Below, piece after piece: positions 1 to 8,153 of a stretch of DNA of 30,795 nt. The translations under genes were made by a program, and so were the position numbers. The notes under the pieces were generated by a model, which saw only the letters and a list, made by a program, of their open reading frames with translations, had not been told where the DNA came from and did no database searches. The DNA is from an uncultured Sutterella sp. Its GTDB lineage: Bacteria; Pseudomonadota; Gammaproteobacteria; Burkholderiales; Burkholderiaceae_F. Position 1 is the first letter of the stretch; every line of letters starts with the position of its first letter. The stretch is taken from contig CAJKCQ010000023.1 in assembly GCA_905198475.1 (NCBI GenBank), forward strand, positions 1-30,795. Reading direction: 5' to 3'.

Positions 1-20
1 AGGCTAGTCAATAAAGGCTC

Positions 21-54
21 TTTCAAGCCTCTGCCTTTAGGCAGGGGTTATTGA
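21..54 (+). mobile_element. Putative right end of an IS200/IS605-type (TnpB) element
   Basis: An 8-bp stem (28-35 with 40-47, one G-T pair) closes a TTTA loop, preceded by TTCAAG and followed by TTATTGAC. This layout, a hairpin with a TTTAG loop ending in TTGAC, is typical of the right end of IS605/IS1341-type elements and of the 3' scaffold of the TnpB guide RNA. The element body, including any tnpB, would lie to the left of the window and read rightwards. No transposase sequence is visible here, so the call rests on the hairpin alone. An ordinary terminator is the alternative, but no T-run follows. Confidence 0.5.
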
Positions 55-410
55 CTTGGTGGTTTGGATTCGGTTCCTGAGGCGCCGCGGGTCTCGTCCG
101 GAAGAGCCCGAAGGGAGGGTCGAGGCCGTGGGCGCCCGGTGCTACGAAGAGGGTGAGGATAGCCCAAAAGGGCGTCGGCCGCGGGCCGTGGGCGGGCAGG
201 AGAGGCGCCCTGTTGTTAACATCTCGGAACGCAATTCCTTCCGAGGCGCCTCGCGGCGCCGTGTAAGGTTTGAAGCATCGAATCCGTCCGTCCGGCGCCT
301 TGAGGGGCCCTCTGGGGTGGCGCGGCCTCGCCGGAACGCTCCGCAATGGAGCGCGGCGTTCGCCGGGCCCGCCCGCCCCGAAGGCGCCGGTATTGTCGTT
401 TGAGGAACCG
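55..410. other. Gene-free leader upstream of the M16 peptidase
   Basis: No convincing gene on either strand. It holds a 7-bp hairpin (223-229 with 239-245) and a perfect 12-bp palindrome CGAGGCGCCTCG at 242-253, both before the peptidase start. The peptidase frame is open back to 270, but that stretch lacks a ribosome binding site and would bury the signal peptide, so it is treated as non-coding. Confidence 0.5.
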
Positions 411-3167
411 ATGCGATTTCTGAAGAATGTTCTGTTCGCCGCGGCCGCCGCCGCGGCGGCCGCGGGGGCCGCAGGCGCCGCCGCGGATGAGGAGAAGACG
501 AAGATGAATGAACTGCCGACGCCCTGCGTCACGGTGGAGGGCATCACGGAGTACCGCCTTCCGAACGGCCTGAAGGTCGTTCTCTATCCGGACGCCGCCA
601 AGCCCACGGCGACGGTCAACATGACCTACCTCGTGGGGTCGCGCCAGGAGAACTACGGCGAGACGGGCATGGCGCACCTGCTCGAGCACCTGATGTTCAA
701 GGGCTCGAAGAACTATCCCAACCCGACCGCGGAGTTCACGCGCCGGGGCTTCCGCATGAACGGTTCGACCTGGCTCGACCGCACGAACTACTTCGTGAGC
801 TTCACGGCTACGGACGACAACATGAAGTGGGCGCTCGGCTGGCAGGCCGACGCGATGGTGAACTCCTTCATCGCGCAGAAGGACCTCGACACCGAAATGA
901 CGGTGGTGAGGAACGAGTACGAGATGGGCGAGAACAAGCCCCTCTCCGTGATGATGAAGCGCATGCAGAGCGTGATGTTCGACTGGCAGAGCTACGGGCG
1001 CTCCACGATCGGCGCACGCAGCGACATCGAGAACGTCGAAATCGCGAACCTCCAGGCCTTCTACCACCGCTACTACCAGCCCGACAACGCGGTGCTCACC
1101 GTGTCGGGCAAGTTCGACGAGAAGAAGGTCCTCGGCTGGATCGCCGAGAGCTTCGGGCCGATCCCGAAGCCCACGCGCACGCTCCCGAAGGAGTGGACCG
1201 TCGAGCCCACGGCCGACGGCGAGCGCGAATTCTTCATCCGCCGCAAGGGCGAGGCGCAGTTGGTGGCGGTGGGCTACCGCATCCCGTCGGCGCTCTCGGA
1301 CGACTACGAACCCACAGCCATGGCCGCGGACATCCTCGCCGACGCTCCGACCGGGCGCCTCTACAAGGCCCTCGTCGAGACGGGCATGGCGAGCCAGGTC
1401 TTCGGGTGGCCGATCGCCGCGCAGAAGCCCGGCTTCGTGATGTTCGGCGCCCTCGTGAAGAAGGGCGACGATATCGAGGCCGTGAAGACGAAGCTCGTCG
1501 ACGAAATTGAGAACGCCTTCGCGCGCTCCCCGGTGACCGCTGAGGAGCTCAACCGCCAGAAGGTCGACCAGGAGACGATGTTCGAGCGCACGCTCTCCGA
1601 CCCGGAGGAGTTCGGCGTGGACATCTCGGACTACATTGGTCTCGGCGACTGGCGGCTCTTCTTCGTGGATCGCGAGACCGTCAAGGCCGTGACGGCCGAG
1701 CAGGTTGACCGCGCCGCGGCGAAGTACTTCGTGCGCGACAACCGCGTGGTCGGCCTCTTCGTGCCGACCGACGACCCGAAGCGCGCCGAGATCGCCCCGG
1801 CCCCGAGCGCCGAGGAGGTGGTCTCGCGCTACACCTTCTCCGCCAAGGGCGCCGAGGTCGAAGCGTTCGACGCCTCGCAGGACAACATCGACCGCCGCAC
1901 GAAGCTCGTGAACGTGAAGGGCGTCAAGATGGCGCTGCTGCCCAAGCAGACGCGCGGCGGCACCGTCGTGGTCAAGATGCGCTTCAACGTGGGCGACAAC
2001 GCCTCGCTCGCGCGCAGCACGCTCCCGCTTCTCGCGAGCGCGATGATCACTCGCGGCACCAAGACGATGACGCGCGACCAGATTGAGGACGCCTTCACGG
2101 CCCTGAAGATCGAGGGCACGCCCTTCAGCTTCACGACCGACCGCGAGCACCTCGTGCCCGCGCTGAAGCTCATGGGCGAACTCTTCACCGAGTCCACCTA
2201 TCCGCAGAAGGAGTTCGACACGCTTCTGCAGCAGACGATCGCGGGCTTCAAGGCGCGCTCGGACGAGCCTTCGACGAAGGGCCGCGACGCGATTTCGGCG
2301 CACTTCAACACCTATCCGAAGGGAGACGCCCGCTACCGCGAGCTCTCGACTGAAATCACCGCGGACCTCGAGAAGACCACGCTCAGCGACGTGAAGGGCT
2401 ACTACGACCGCGTCTTCGGCCTCGAAAAGGGCGAGATTGCCGTCGTGGGCGACTTCGACGTCGATGAGGTCGTGAAGGCCCTTGAAGCGGACATCGTGGA
2501 CCGCAAGCATGCCGTCATTCCCTTCGAGCGCGTCGTCTCCGAATACCGCCCGGTCGCACCGGCGCGCTTCGTGATCGACACGCCCGACAAGGAGAACGCG
2601 ATGCTCTTCGCCCGCGTCGACCTTCCGGCGAACCTCGCCGATGCCGACATGCCGGCCCTCATCACGGCCGATTGGATCATCGGCGGCTCCGACGGGCTCT
2701 CGAACCGCATCGTCAACCGTCTGCGCCAGAAGGAGGGCCTCTCCTACGGTTCGGGCTCGAGCATCACGATTCCGTCGTTCGGCAACCGCGCGAAGTGGTC
2801 CGTCGGCGCCATCGTCGCGCCGCATAACCTTGCGCAGGCCGAGAAGAGCCTCAAGGACGAGCTCGCGAAGGCCTTCCGCGACGGCATCACCGCCGAGGAG
2901 CTCGCCGAAGCGAAGAAGGGACTCATCGAGTCGCGCGCCGTCAACCGCGCGCAGGACGGCCTCGTCGCCTCCAACTGGGTGAACAACCTCGAGCGCGGCT
3001 GCACCTGGAAGTTCTCCAAGGAGACTGAAGAGGCGATCGAGAAGCTCTCCGTCGAGGACGTCAATAAGGCGCTGCGCCGCTTTTGCGATCCGACGAAGCT
3101 CACCTTCGCCCTCGCGGGCGACGTGAAGAAGGCCCGCGACGCCGGGAAGGACTTCACGAAGGAATAA
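411..3167 (+). CDS. Exported M16 family zinc metallopeptidase (pitrilysin/insulinase-like)
   Basis: Predicted to degrade peptides in the periplasm. The start at 411 follows GAGG at 402-405 and opens directly into a signal peptide (residues 1 to about 24, charged start, alanine-rich core), giving 918 residues. The inverted zinc motif HLLEH lies at residues 89-93, and the third ligand Glu169 stands 76 residues after the last His, as in pitrilysin. The second half repeats the M16 fold without HxxEH and carries the usual arginine/tyrosine patch (RLRQKEGLSYG, near residue 770). So it is a complete single-chain enzyme with one active and one inactive half, of the usual 900-960 residue size. It is a single gene closed by a terminator at 3242-3287. 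The physiological substrate cannot be told from sequence. Confidence 0.9.
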   Translation: MRFLKNVLFAAAAAAAAAGAAGAAADEEKTKMNELPTPCVTVEGITEYRLPNGLKVVLYPDAAKPTATVNMTYLVGSRQENYGETGMAHLLEHLMFKGSKNYPNPTAEFTRRGFRMNGSTWLDRTNYFVSFTATDDNMKWALGWQADAMVNSFIAQKDLDTEMTVVRNEYEMGENKPLSVMMKRMQSVMFDWQSYGRSTIGARSDIENVEIANLQAFYHRYYQPDNAVLTVSGKFDEKKVLGWIAESFGPIPKPTRTLPKEWTVEPTADGEREFFIRRKGEAQLVAVGYRIPSALSDDYEPTAMAADILADAPTGRLYKALVETGMASQVFGWPIAAQKPGFVMFGALVKKGDDIEAVKTKLVDEIENAFARSPVTAEELNRQKVDQETMFERTLSDPEEFGVDISDYIGLGDWRLFFVDRETVKAVTAEQVDRAAAKYFVRDNRVVGLFVPTDDPKRAEIAPAPSAEEVVSRYTFSAKGAEVEAFDASQDNIDRRTKLVNVKGVKMALLPKQTRGGTVVVKMRFNVGDNASLARSTLPLLASAMITRGTKTMTRDQIEDAFTALKIEGTPFSFTTDREHLVPALKLMGELFTESTYPQKEFDTLLQQTIAGFKARSDEPSTKGRDAISAHFNTYPKGDARYRELSTEITADLEKTTLSDVKGYYDRVFGLEKGEIAVVGDFDVDEVVKALEADIVDRKHAVIPFERVVSEYRPVAPARFVIDTPDKENAMLFARVDLPANLADADMPALITADWIIGGSDGLSNRIVNRLRQKEGLSYGSGSSITIPSFGNRAKWSVGAIVAPHNLAQAEKSLKDELAKAFRDGITAEELAEAKKGLIESRAVNRAQDGLVASNWVNNLERGCTWKFSKETEEAIEKLSVEDVNKALRRFCDPTKLTFALAGDVKKARDAGKDFTKE

Positions 3168-3241
3168 GACCCCTGAGCGTCCGCCGGACGGAGGGGGCTT
3201 CCCCGTCCTTCCGGCAGCTCGTTCCACGGTCGGCCTTGACG

Positions 3242-3287
3242 AGGCCCGCCTTCCCGGAGACGTCTCCGCGGAGTGCGGGCCTTTTTT
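3242..3287 (+). terminator. Rho-independent terminator after the M16 peptidase
   Basis: Stem AGGCCCGC (3242-3249) with GCGGGCCT (3275-3282), containing an inner GGAGACGTCTCC palindrome, followed by six T (3282-3287). Confidence 0.85.
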
Positions 3288-3337
3288 CATTGGTTTTGTC
3301 GTTTTGCGCGCAGGCGCGCCGCAGGGAGTGAATGGAA

Positions 3338-3760
3338 ATGGAGCTCAAGATTGAAAAGGGCGATTGGAAGGAGATGGAGCATCCGGCCGTGCGGGTGCGC
3401 TTCATGGTCTTCGTCGCCGAACAGAAGGTCCCGAAGGAGGAGGAGATCGACGCGCTCGACCCTGTGAGCACGCACTACGTCGCGCGCGACCACAACGGCA
3501 TGGTGGTCGCCTGCGGGCGCCTCACGCCCGACGGGCACGTGGGGCGCCTCGCGGTGCTGAAGCCCTATCGCGGTCGCGGCGTGGGTGCGCGTGTTCTCGA
3601 GGCGATCCTCGAGGACGCGAAGGTGTGCGGGTTGAAGGAGGTGGCCCTCAAAGCCCAGACCCATGCCCGCGGGTTCTACGAGAAGTACGGCTTCAAGGCC
3701 GAAGGCGGCGTCTTCGACGAGTGCGGCATCGCGCACATCCGCATGCGGCTCGTCTTTTGA
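3338..3760 (+). CDS. GNAT family N-acetyltransferase (YjcF/ElaA-like)
   Basis: Cytosolic acetyl-CoA-dependent acetyltransferase of about 140 residues, the normal size for a single GNAT domain. The acetyl-CoA loop is seen as RGRGVG after LAVLKPY, about residues 76-82, followed by the helix ARVLEAILEDAK and the C-terminal block ARGFYEKYGFKAEG typical of the family. Two in-frame ATGs exist (3332 and 3338). The AGGGAG at 3323-3328 sits 3 bases from the first and 9 from the second, so 3338 is preferred. The gene stands alone between a terminator and a 380-base gap. The acceptor substrate is unknown; YjcF-like members are often annotated only by fold. Confidence 0.85.
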   Translation: MELKIEKGDWKEMEHPAVRVRFMVFVAEQKVPKEEEIDALDPVSTHYVARDHNGMVVACGRLTPDGHVGRLAVLKPYRGRGVGARVLEAILEDAKVCGLKEVALKAQTHARGFYEKYGFKAEGGVFDECGIAHIRMRLVF

Positions 3761-4143
3761 GCCGCATGAGCGGCCTGAGGATCGTCGCCTGCGACTATCT
3801 CTTTCAGGACGTGATGAAATGTTGCCGGGGGATTTACATACGTCAAGGCAATTAGTATCATCAGGGACTGACTACATAATCCCTTGATGATCGGTGCATG
3901 AGGCACCACGCCGGTCTTTTTGCCGCAGCGAACCCCGCAGCGCGCCGCTGCGGGCGGCCTTGCGCCGCCTTTCGGTGCCTCCCGCCGGACTTCGCCGGCA
4001 GGCGCCGCGTGTGCGTTGTCCGAAAGACATTCGAGAGAGAGAATCATTTGCGGCGTGATGCACGACGCCCCCGCCGCCCACTCGGAGGGCGGTCGTTCGT
4101 GGAGTCCGGCGCCGGTCGCAGAGGGAAGGTTCAAGAGAAGAAA
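3761..4143. other. Gap with two strong inverted repeats upstream of the HsdMS-like gene
   Basis: No gene supported. It contains ATCATCAGGGA (3857-3867) pairing with TCCCTTGATGAT (3880-3891), one bulge, around a 12-base loop, and a perfect 9-bp GC-rich stem with a 3-base loop (3934-3942 with 3946-3954). Neither is followed by a T-run, so they are not simple terminators. The stretch around 3820-3900 is distinctly more AT-rich than its surroundings and could hold the promoter and operator of the next gene. The downstream frame stays open back to 3898 but shows no start signal. Confidence 0.45.
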
Positions 4144-5841
4144 ATGGCTAAATCACCGCTCAACTACGAAGGCTACTGGCGGCAGCTCGCCTCCAACACC
4201 CGCGTCGAGGCGGGCTCGCAGCTCGTGCTCACGGCCGTGCTCCTCACGCAGATCCGCAACGGCGGCGAGCGCTCGCTCACCGTGAACGGCACGGAGTCCT
4301 TCCGCCGCCTCACCGTCAAGACCTGCCCCTGGCTCGCCGACCTCCCCTGGAGCCTCTCGGTGCCGCAGGAAAAGATTGAGATCCACATGTCGCTCGAGGC
4401 GTCGACGAACCCGAAGATGCTTCTGGGCGGCTTTCTGCGCGTCTATGCGCGCGACTTCCTGAGGAAGTCCGCCATCCGCGCGGAGCTCGTCGAGTCCGTC
4501 GCGCCCTGGCTCACCGAGGGCGAGCCCGACGATGTCTTCTGGGTGGTGGGCGAGGACCGCGCGTTCGTCGCTGCGGCCCGCTGGGCGCTCTCGCGCGGCC
4601 GGGGGCGCTTTGCGACGCCCTCCACGAAGCTCGCGCTCATCTTCGAGTCGCTCAAGGCCTTCGACCTCGACGTCGAGACGGAGATCATCCGCGGCGGCGA
4701 CCTGCGCCTCGGGCGCTTCAATGCGCCGGTGATCACCGTCCCCGAACCCAACACCGACTCGGGGCGCGCCCCGATCGGGCGCTTCCAGTTGGATGAACTC
4801 TCCTACGCCGAAGCGGCGCTCGACAACACGCACCGCATCGTCGCGATCGTCTCGGGCGGGTCGCTCTTCCGCACGCAGGGCGAGGACCTCGAATTGAAAG
4901 CGATCTACCTCCATTCTCGCCGCCTCGCGCGCGTCGCCGCCTTCCCGTCGGCTGCGGGCGTCGAGTCCGGCATCGAGACGATCGGGCTCCTCTTCTGCGA
5001 CGTCACCGGCAAGCCCCTGACCGACGTCGAGCTCATCGACTTCCCGCGCCTGCAGTTCTCGCGCCGCCCCTGGCCCGTGAAGCTCCGCACGGCCTTCACC
5101 GATACGCTCCTCACCGGGCGCTCCGGCGGCGAAGGCATCGAGGCGGTCTCGGCCCATGCGGCCGCGCTCCTCGAGGAGAAGTGCATCTTCACGGTCGGCA
5201 GCCGCATCGAAACGCAGGGCGACCGCGAGATCGACGAGCTCCTCTCCCGGCGCGGCGCACGGCCCCTGACGGCCTTCGTCGAGGTGATCCGCTGCCATGC
5301 ACTCGGCACCGCCGTTGACGGCGGCGACGGCTCGATGCGCGAGGCGACGCCGAACGACATCACCGAGTGCGGGTTCCTGCGCCGCCCGAAGAAGTCGATC
5401 CAGCCCGACTTCGAGGACAAGGTCCAGGTGCGCCGCATGCAGAAGCAGAGCCTCTGCCCGGGCGACATTCTGCTCACGCAGCGCGGGCGCGTGGGCTCCC
5501 TCGCCCTCGTCGAGGACATCCCCGCGGGCGAGATCTGGATGGCGGGCCAGCTCTTCGTGATCCTGCGCCTGCGCACCGAAAGCCCGGTGCACTCCGCGAA
5601 GTACCTGCTGCGCTACCTCCAGTGCCGTCCGGTGCAGGAGCGTCTGCAGCGCATTTCTTCGAACACTGCCGTGCCGCAGATCCGCGCCGAGGACCTCGAG
5701 AACCTGCTCGTGCCGCTTCCCGACCCCGAGCTCGGCGTCCGCCCGGCCGAAGAGAGCTACAACCGCGCCCGCGAGCTCTCCGACAAGATCGAGAAGATGC
5801 GCGAGGAGATCATCCGCACGGCCGAATCGATGGAGTTCTGA
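4144..5841 (+). CDS. HsdM-HsdS-like fusion with degenerate methyltransferase domain
   Basis: A 565-residue protein joining a type I modification-type domain to a specificity-type domain. Residues about 20-300 follow the HsdM core: a DVFWVVGEDRAFVAAA segment where the SAM motif would be, a helix then GGDLRLG, then RFNAPVITVPEP (191-202) at the place of the catalytic FDVIxxNPPF, then HRIVAIVSGGSLFR (230-243) like the next conserved strand. Both the SAM-binding and NPPF motifs are lost, so methylation is unlikely. Residues about 370-530 look like one HsdS target-recognition domain (PGDILLTQRGRVG, then a YLxxYLQC helix and the AVPQIRAEDLENLLVPLP ending), followed by a coiled-coil tail (538-560). 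No HsdR or other restriction gene is near. It may be a DNA-binding protein of other purpose. Start chosen at ATG 4144 after AGAGAAG. Confidence 0.6.
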   Translation: MAKSPLNYEGYWRQLASNTRVEAGSQLVLTAVLLTQIRNGGERSLTVNGTESFRRLTVKTCPWLADLPWSLSVPQEKIEIHMSLEASTNPKMLLGGFLRVYARDFLRKSAIRAELVESVAPWLTEGEPDDVFWVVGEDRAFVAAARWALSRGRGRFATPSTKLALIFESLKAFDLDVETEIIRGGDLRLGRFNAPVITVPEPNTDSGRAPIGRFQLDELSYAEAALDNTHRIVAIVSGGSLFRTQGEDLELKAIYLHSRRLARVAAFPSAAGVESGIETIGLLFCDVTGKPLTDVELIDFPRLQFSRRPWPVKLRTAFTDTLLTGRSGGEGIEAVSAHAAALLEEKCIFTVGSRIETQGDREIDELLSRRGARPLTAFVEVIRCHALGTAVDGGDGSMREATPNDITECGFLRRPKKSIQPDFEDKVQVRRMQKQSLCPGDILLTQRGRVGSLALVEDIPAGEIWMAGQLFVILRLRTESPVHSAKYLLRYLQCRPVQERLQRISSNTAVPQIRAEDLENLLVPLPDPELGVRPAEESYNRARELSDKIEKMREEIIRTAESMEF

Positions 5842-5888
5842 TCCCGGTCTTCGCCGGCTCTGATCCGCCGCTTCCGCCCTGAAGCGTG

Positions 5889-5924
5889 AACGCCCGGTTT
5901 TCCAACGAGGAGGCCGGGCGTTTT
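5889..5924. terminator. Rho-independent terminator after the HsdMS-like gene
   Basis: AACGCCCGG (5889-5897) pairs with CCGGGCGTT (5914-5922), followed by four T on the plus strand. Confidence 0.8.
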
Positions 5925-6337
5925 GTCGTCCGCACAGGCCCTCGGCATGCCCGGCCCGGAGGCGCCGGCGCACCCGCGGCGGGCGCGCTCACCCCGGAGC
6001 GGTGCATCGAAATAGAGAATTGTGATCGACAGTATTTTTCGATAGTGGAGAGCTAATGCAACGCATCAACCCGCAGAGAGAATTCCGGCTAAGAAAGTCC
6101 GGCATTCCCGCCGAGATCTAGGCGCTTCTGTCTAAAAATCGGGGTTAACCCCAGAAGGCGAAAACGAAGAACCCGCAGGTACTCTTTTTGAACGCGCCGC
6201 CTTCCGAAAATCACCCCCGGGGCGGACCGGCCGGCGTCCTCGAGAGAGTCGCCGCGCGCGGAGGTCACGCCTCATCCGGGAGGGCGCGAATGATCATTCC
6301 CCCAGCAACGCTTCATGGGAGAAGGAGAAGAAACACC
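5925..6337 (+). promoter_or_regulatory. Long leader region of ilvD with operator-like repeats
   Basis: An AT-rich patch at 6010-6050 contains TTGTGA (6020-6025) and an ATCGA/TCGAT inverted repeat around CAGTATTTT, suited to a promoter. Downstream are a 21-codon reading frame (6056-6121), GATCTAGGCG at 6115-6124, and a perfect GGGGTTAACCCC palindrome flanked by CTTCTG/CAGAAG arms (about 6124-6160). The order promoter, mini-frame, hairpin, gene looks like a leader-controlled transcript, but the mini-frame has no run of branched-chain codons and no clear T-run terminator is seen. The role is inferred only. Confidence 0.35.
6056..6121 (+). CDS. Possible 21-residue leader peptide upstream of ilvD
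   Basis: ATG preceded at good spacing by GGAG (6047-6050) and ending in TAG. The peptide MQRINPQREFRLRKSGIPAEI has three Ile and one Leu but no cluster, so classical branched-chain attenuation is not evident. The ribosome binding site and its place before a palindromic stretch are the only support. It could be chance. Confidence 0.25.
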   Translation: MQRINPQREFRLRKSGIPAEI

Positions 6338-8002
6338 ATGCGAAGCGCACCTCTCAAGGACGGTGTCAACGCCGCGCCGCAGCGGGCCCTCTTGAAGGCG
6401 CTCGGTCTGTGCGACGACGAAATCGGCCGTCCGCTCATCGGCGTCGTGAGCTCGAAGAACGACATCGTTCCGGGCCACACGAACCTCGACAAGATCGTGG
6501 ACGCGGTGAAGCAGGGCGTAGCCCTCGGAGGAGGCGTTCCGATAGTGTTTCCCGCGATCGCGGTCTGCGACGGCCTCGCCATGGGGCACGTCGGCATGAA
6601 GTACTCGCTCGTCTCGCGCGAACTGATCGCGGACTCGACCGAGGCGATGTCGATCGCGCACCCCTTCGACGGCCTGGTGCTCGTTGCGGCCTGCGACAAG
6701 AACGTCCCCGGTCTGCTGATGGCCGCCGCACGCCTCAACGTCCCCTCGATCGTCGTGAGCGGCGGCGCGATGCTCGCCGGGCGCTTCGAGGGCCGCAAGG
6801 TCTCCTACTCCGACATCTCGGAGGGCGTGAGCCGCTTGCGCACGGGCCGGATCACGCCCGCGCAGTTCCTTGATCTCGAGAACAACGCCTGTCCGACCTG
6901 CGGGTCCTGTTCGGGGATGTTCACCGCGAACTCGATGAACTGCCTCACCGAGGTCCTCGGCCTCGCGCTCCCCGGCAACGGCACGATCCCTGCGGTGCAC
7001 TCCGCGCGCCTGCGGCTCGCGAAGGAGACGGGCCTCAGGATCATGGAGCTCGTGAAACAGGACATCAAGCCCCGCGACATCATGACCCGCGAGGCCTTTG
7101 AGAACGCGCTCGCGATCGACATGGCGCTCGGGTGCTCGACGAACTCGATGCTCCACCTCCCGGCGATCGCCCACGAGTGCGCTATCGAGCTCGACCTCTC
7201 GGTTGCCAATGAGATCAGCAGCCGCACGCCCAACCTCTGCCACCTCGCGCCCGCCGGGCACCACTACATCGAGGAGCTCGACGCCGCGGGCGGCATCCGC
7301 GCAGTGATGGCCGAAATCGCCAAGCTCGGATTCCTGCACACGGACTGCATGACCGTCACGGGCCGCACCGTGGGTGAAAACATCAAGGGCGCGCGGATCC
7401 TCGACGAGGAGATCATCCACACCGTCGAGAACCCGGTCTCGAAGGAGGGCGGCATCGCGGTCCTGAAGGGCAATCTCGCCCCCGAAGGGTCGGTCGTGAA
7501 GCGCTCGGCGGTCGCGCCCGAGATGATGCACCACAAGGGGCCCGCGCGCGTCTTCGACTGCGAGGAGGACGCCCTGAACGCCATCTACGGCGGCCGCATC
7601 AAGGCGGGCGACGTGGTCGTGATCCGCTACGAGGGGCCGCGCGGCGGCCCGGGCATGCGCGAGATGCTCAACCCCACCTCCGCGATCATGGGCTCGGGGC
7701 TCGGCGGCTCCGTCGCCCTCATCACCGACGGGCGCTTTTCGGGCGCGACCCGCGGCGCCGCAATCGGCCACGTTTCGCCCGAGGCGGCCGTGGGCGGCCC
7801 GATCGCGCTCCTCGAAGAGGGCGACATGGTTGAGATCGACATCCCCGCGAACCGCATTTCGGTGGATGTGGCCGAAGAGGAGCTCGCACGGCGCCGCGCC
7901 GCCTGGCAGCCCCGCGCGCCACGCGTCACCACGGGCTACCTCGCGCGCTACGCCCGTCAGGTGAGCTCCGGGTGCACGGGCGCGGTGCTCCGCCCGCTCT
8001 GA
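6338..8002 (+). CDS. ilvD: Dihydroxy-acid dehydratase
   Basis: Removes water from 2,3-dihydroxy-isovalerate and 2,3-dihydroxy-3-methylvalerate, the penultimate step to valine and isoleucine; cytosolic iron-sulfur enzyme. The start at 6338 has GAAGGAG (6321-6327) ten bases before it and gives 554 residues, the usual length. IlvD/Edd signatures are present: CDKNVPG (119-125), the ACPTCGSCSGMFTANSMN block (cluster cysteine expected at Cys191 with Cys119), and near the C-terminus DGRFSGAT followed by GHVSPEA. The third position used by [2Fe-2S] enzymes (a Cys after Pro) is Gly46-His47 here (PGH), as in oxygen-labile [4Fe-4S]-type dehydratases, which fits an anaerobe. No other branched-chain genes are nearby; serB converges from the other side. 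A sugar-acid dehydratase of the same superfamily is a less likely alternative. Confidence 0.9.
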   Translation: MRSAPLKDGVNAAPQRALLKALGLCDDEIGRPLIGVVSSKNDIVPGHTNLDKIVDAVKQGVALGGGVPIVFPAIAVCDGLAMGHVGMKYSLVSRELIADSTEAMSIAHPFDGLVLVAACDKNVPGLLMAAARLNVPSIVVSGGAMLAGRFEGRKVSYSDISEGVSRLRTGRITPAQFLDLENNACPTCGSCSGMFTANSMNCLTEVLGLALPGNGTIPAVHSARLRLAKETGLRIMELVKQDIKPRDIMTREAFENALAIDMALGCSTNSMLHLPAIAHECAIELDLSVANEISSRTPNLCHLAPAGHHYIEELDAAGGIRAVMAEIAKLGFLHTDCMTVTGRTVGENIKGARILDEEIIHTVENPVSKEGGIAVLKGNLAPEGSVVKRSAVAPEMMHHKGPARVFDCEEDALNAIYGGRIKAGDVVVIRYEGPRGGPGMREMLNPTSAIMGSGLGGSVALITDGRFSGATRGAAIGHVSPEAAVGGPIALLEEGDMVEIDIPANRISVDVAEEELARRRAAWQPRAPRVTTGYLARYARQVSSGCTGAVLRPL

Positions 8003-8071
8003 CGCCAGAATCTCCCCTTCGCAGCCCACCGCCCTCCCGTTCCCCCTGAACGGGCGCGGCGGCGGAAGACT

Positions 8072-8123
8072 AAAAACGGCCGGCTGAAGAATCTCGTTCG
8101 AGATCCCGCAACCGGCCGCTTTA
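8072..8123. terminator. Bidirectional terminator between ilvD and serB
   Basis: CGGCCGG (8077-8083) pairs with CCGGCCG (8112-8118), with an inner ATCTCGTTCGAGAT hairpin. Five A (8072-8076) supply a T-run for the minus-strand serB, and CTTTATT follows on the plus strand for ilvD. Confidence 0.8.
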
Positions 8124-8153
8124 TTGTGGGGAACTTTCGACGCCCGAGCTGCT

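Noticed and set aside
28..47. Similarity of the hairpin at the left edge (CTGCC, TTTA, GGCAG) to the palindrome CCCCTGCCTAGGCAGGGG at 17155.
   Set aside because: The loop differs and the context (TTCAAG before, TTATTGAC after) fits an IS605-type end better than a regulator site; resemblance is probably coincidence of a short GC stem.
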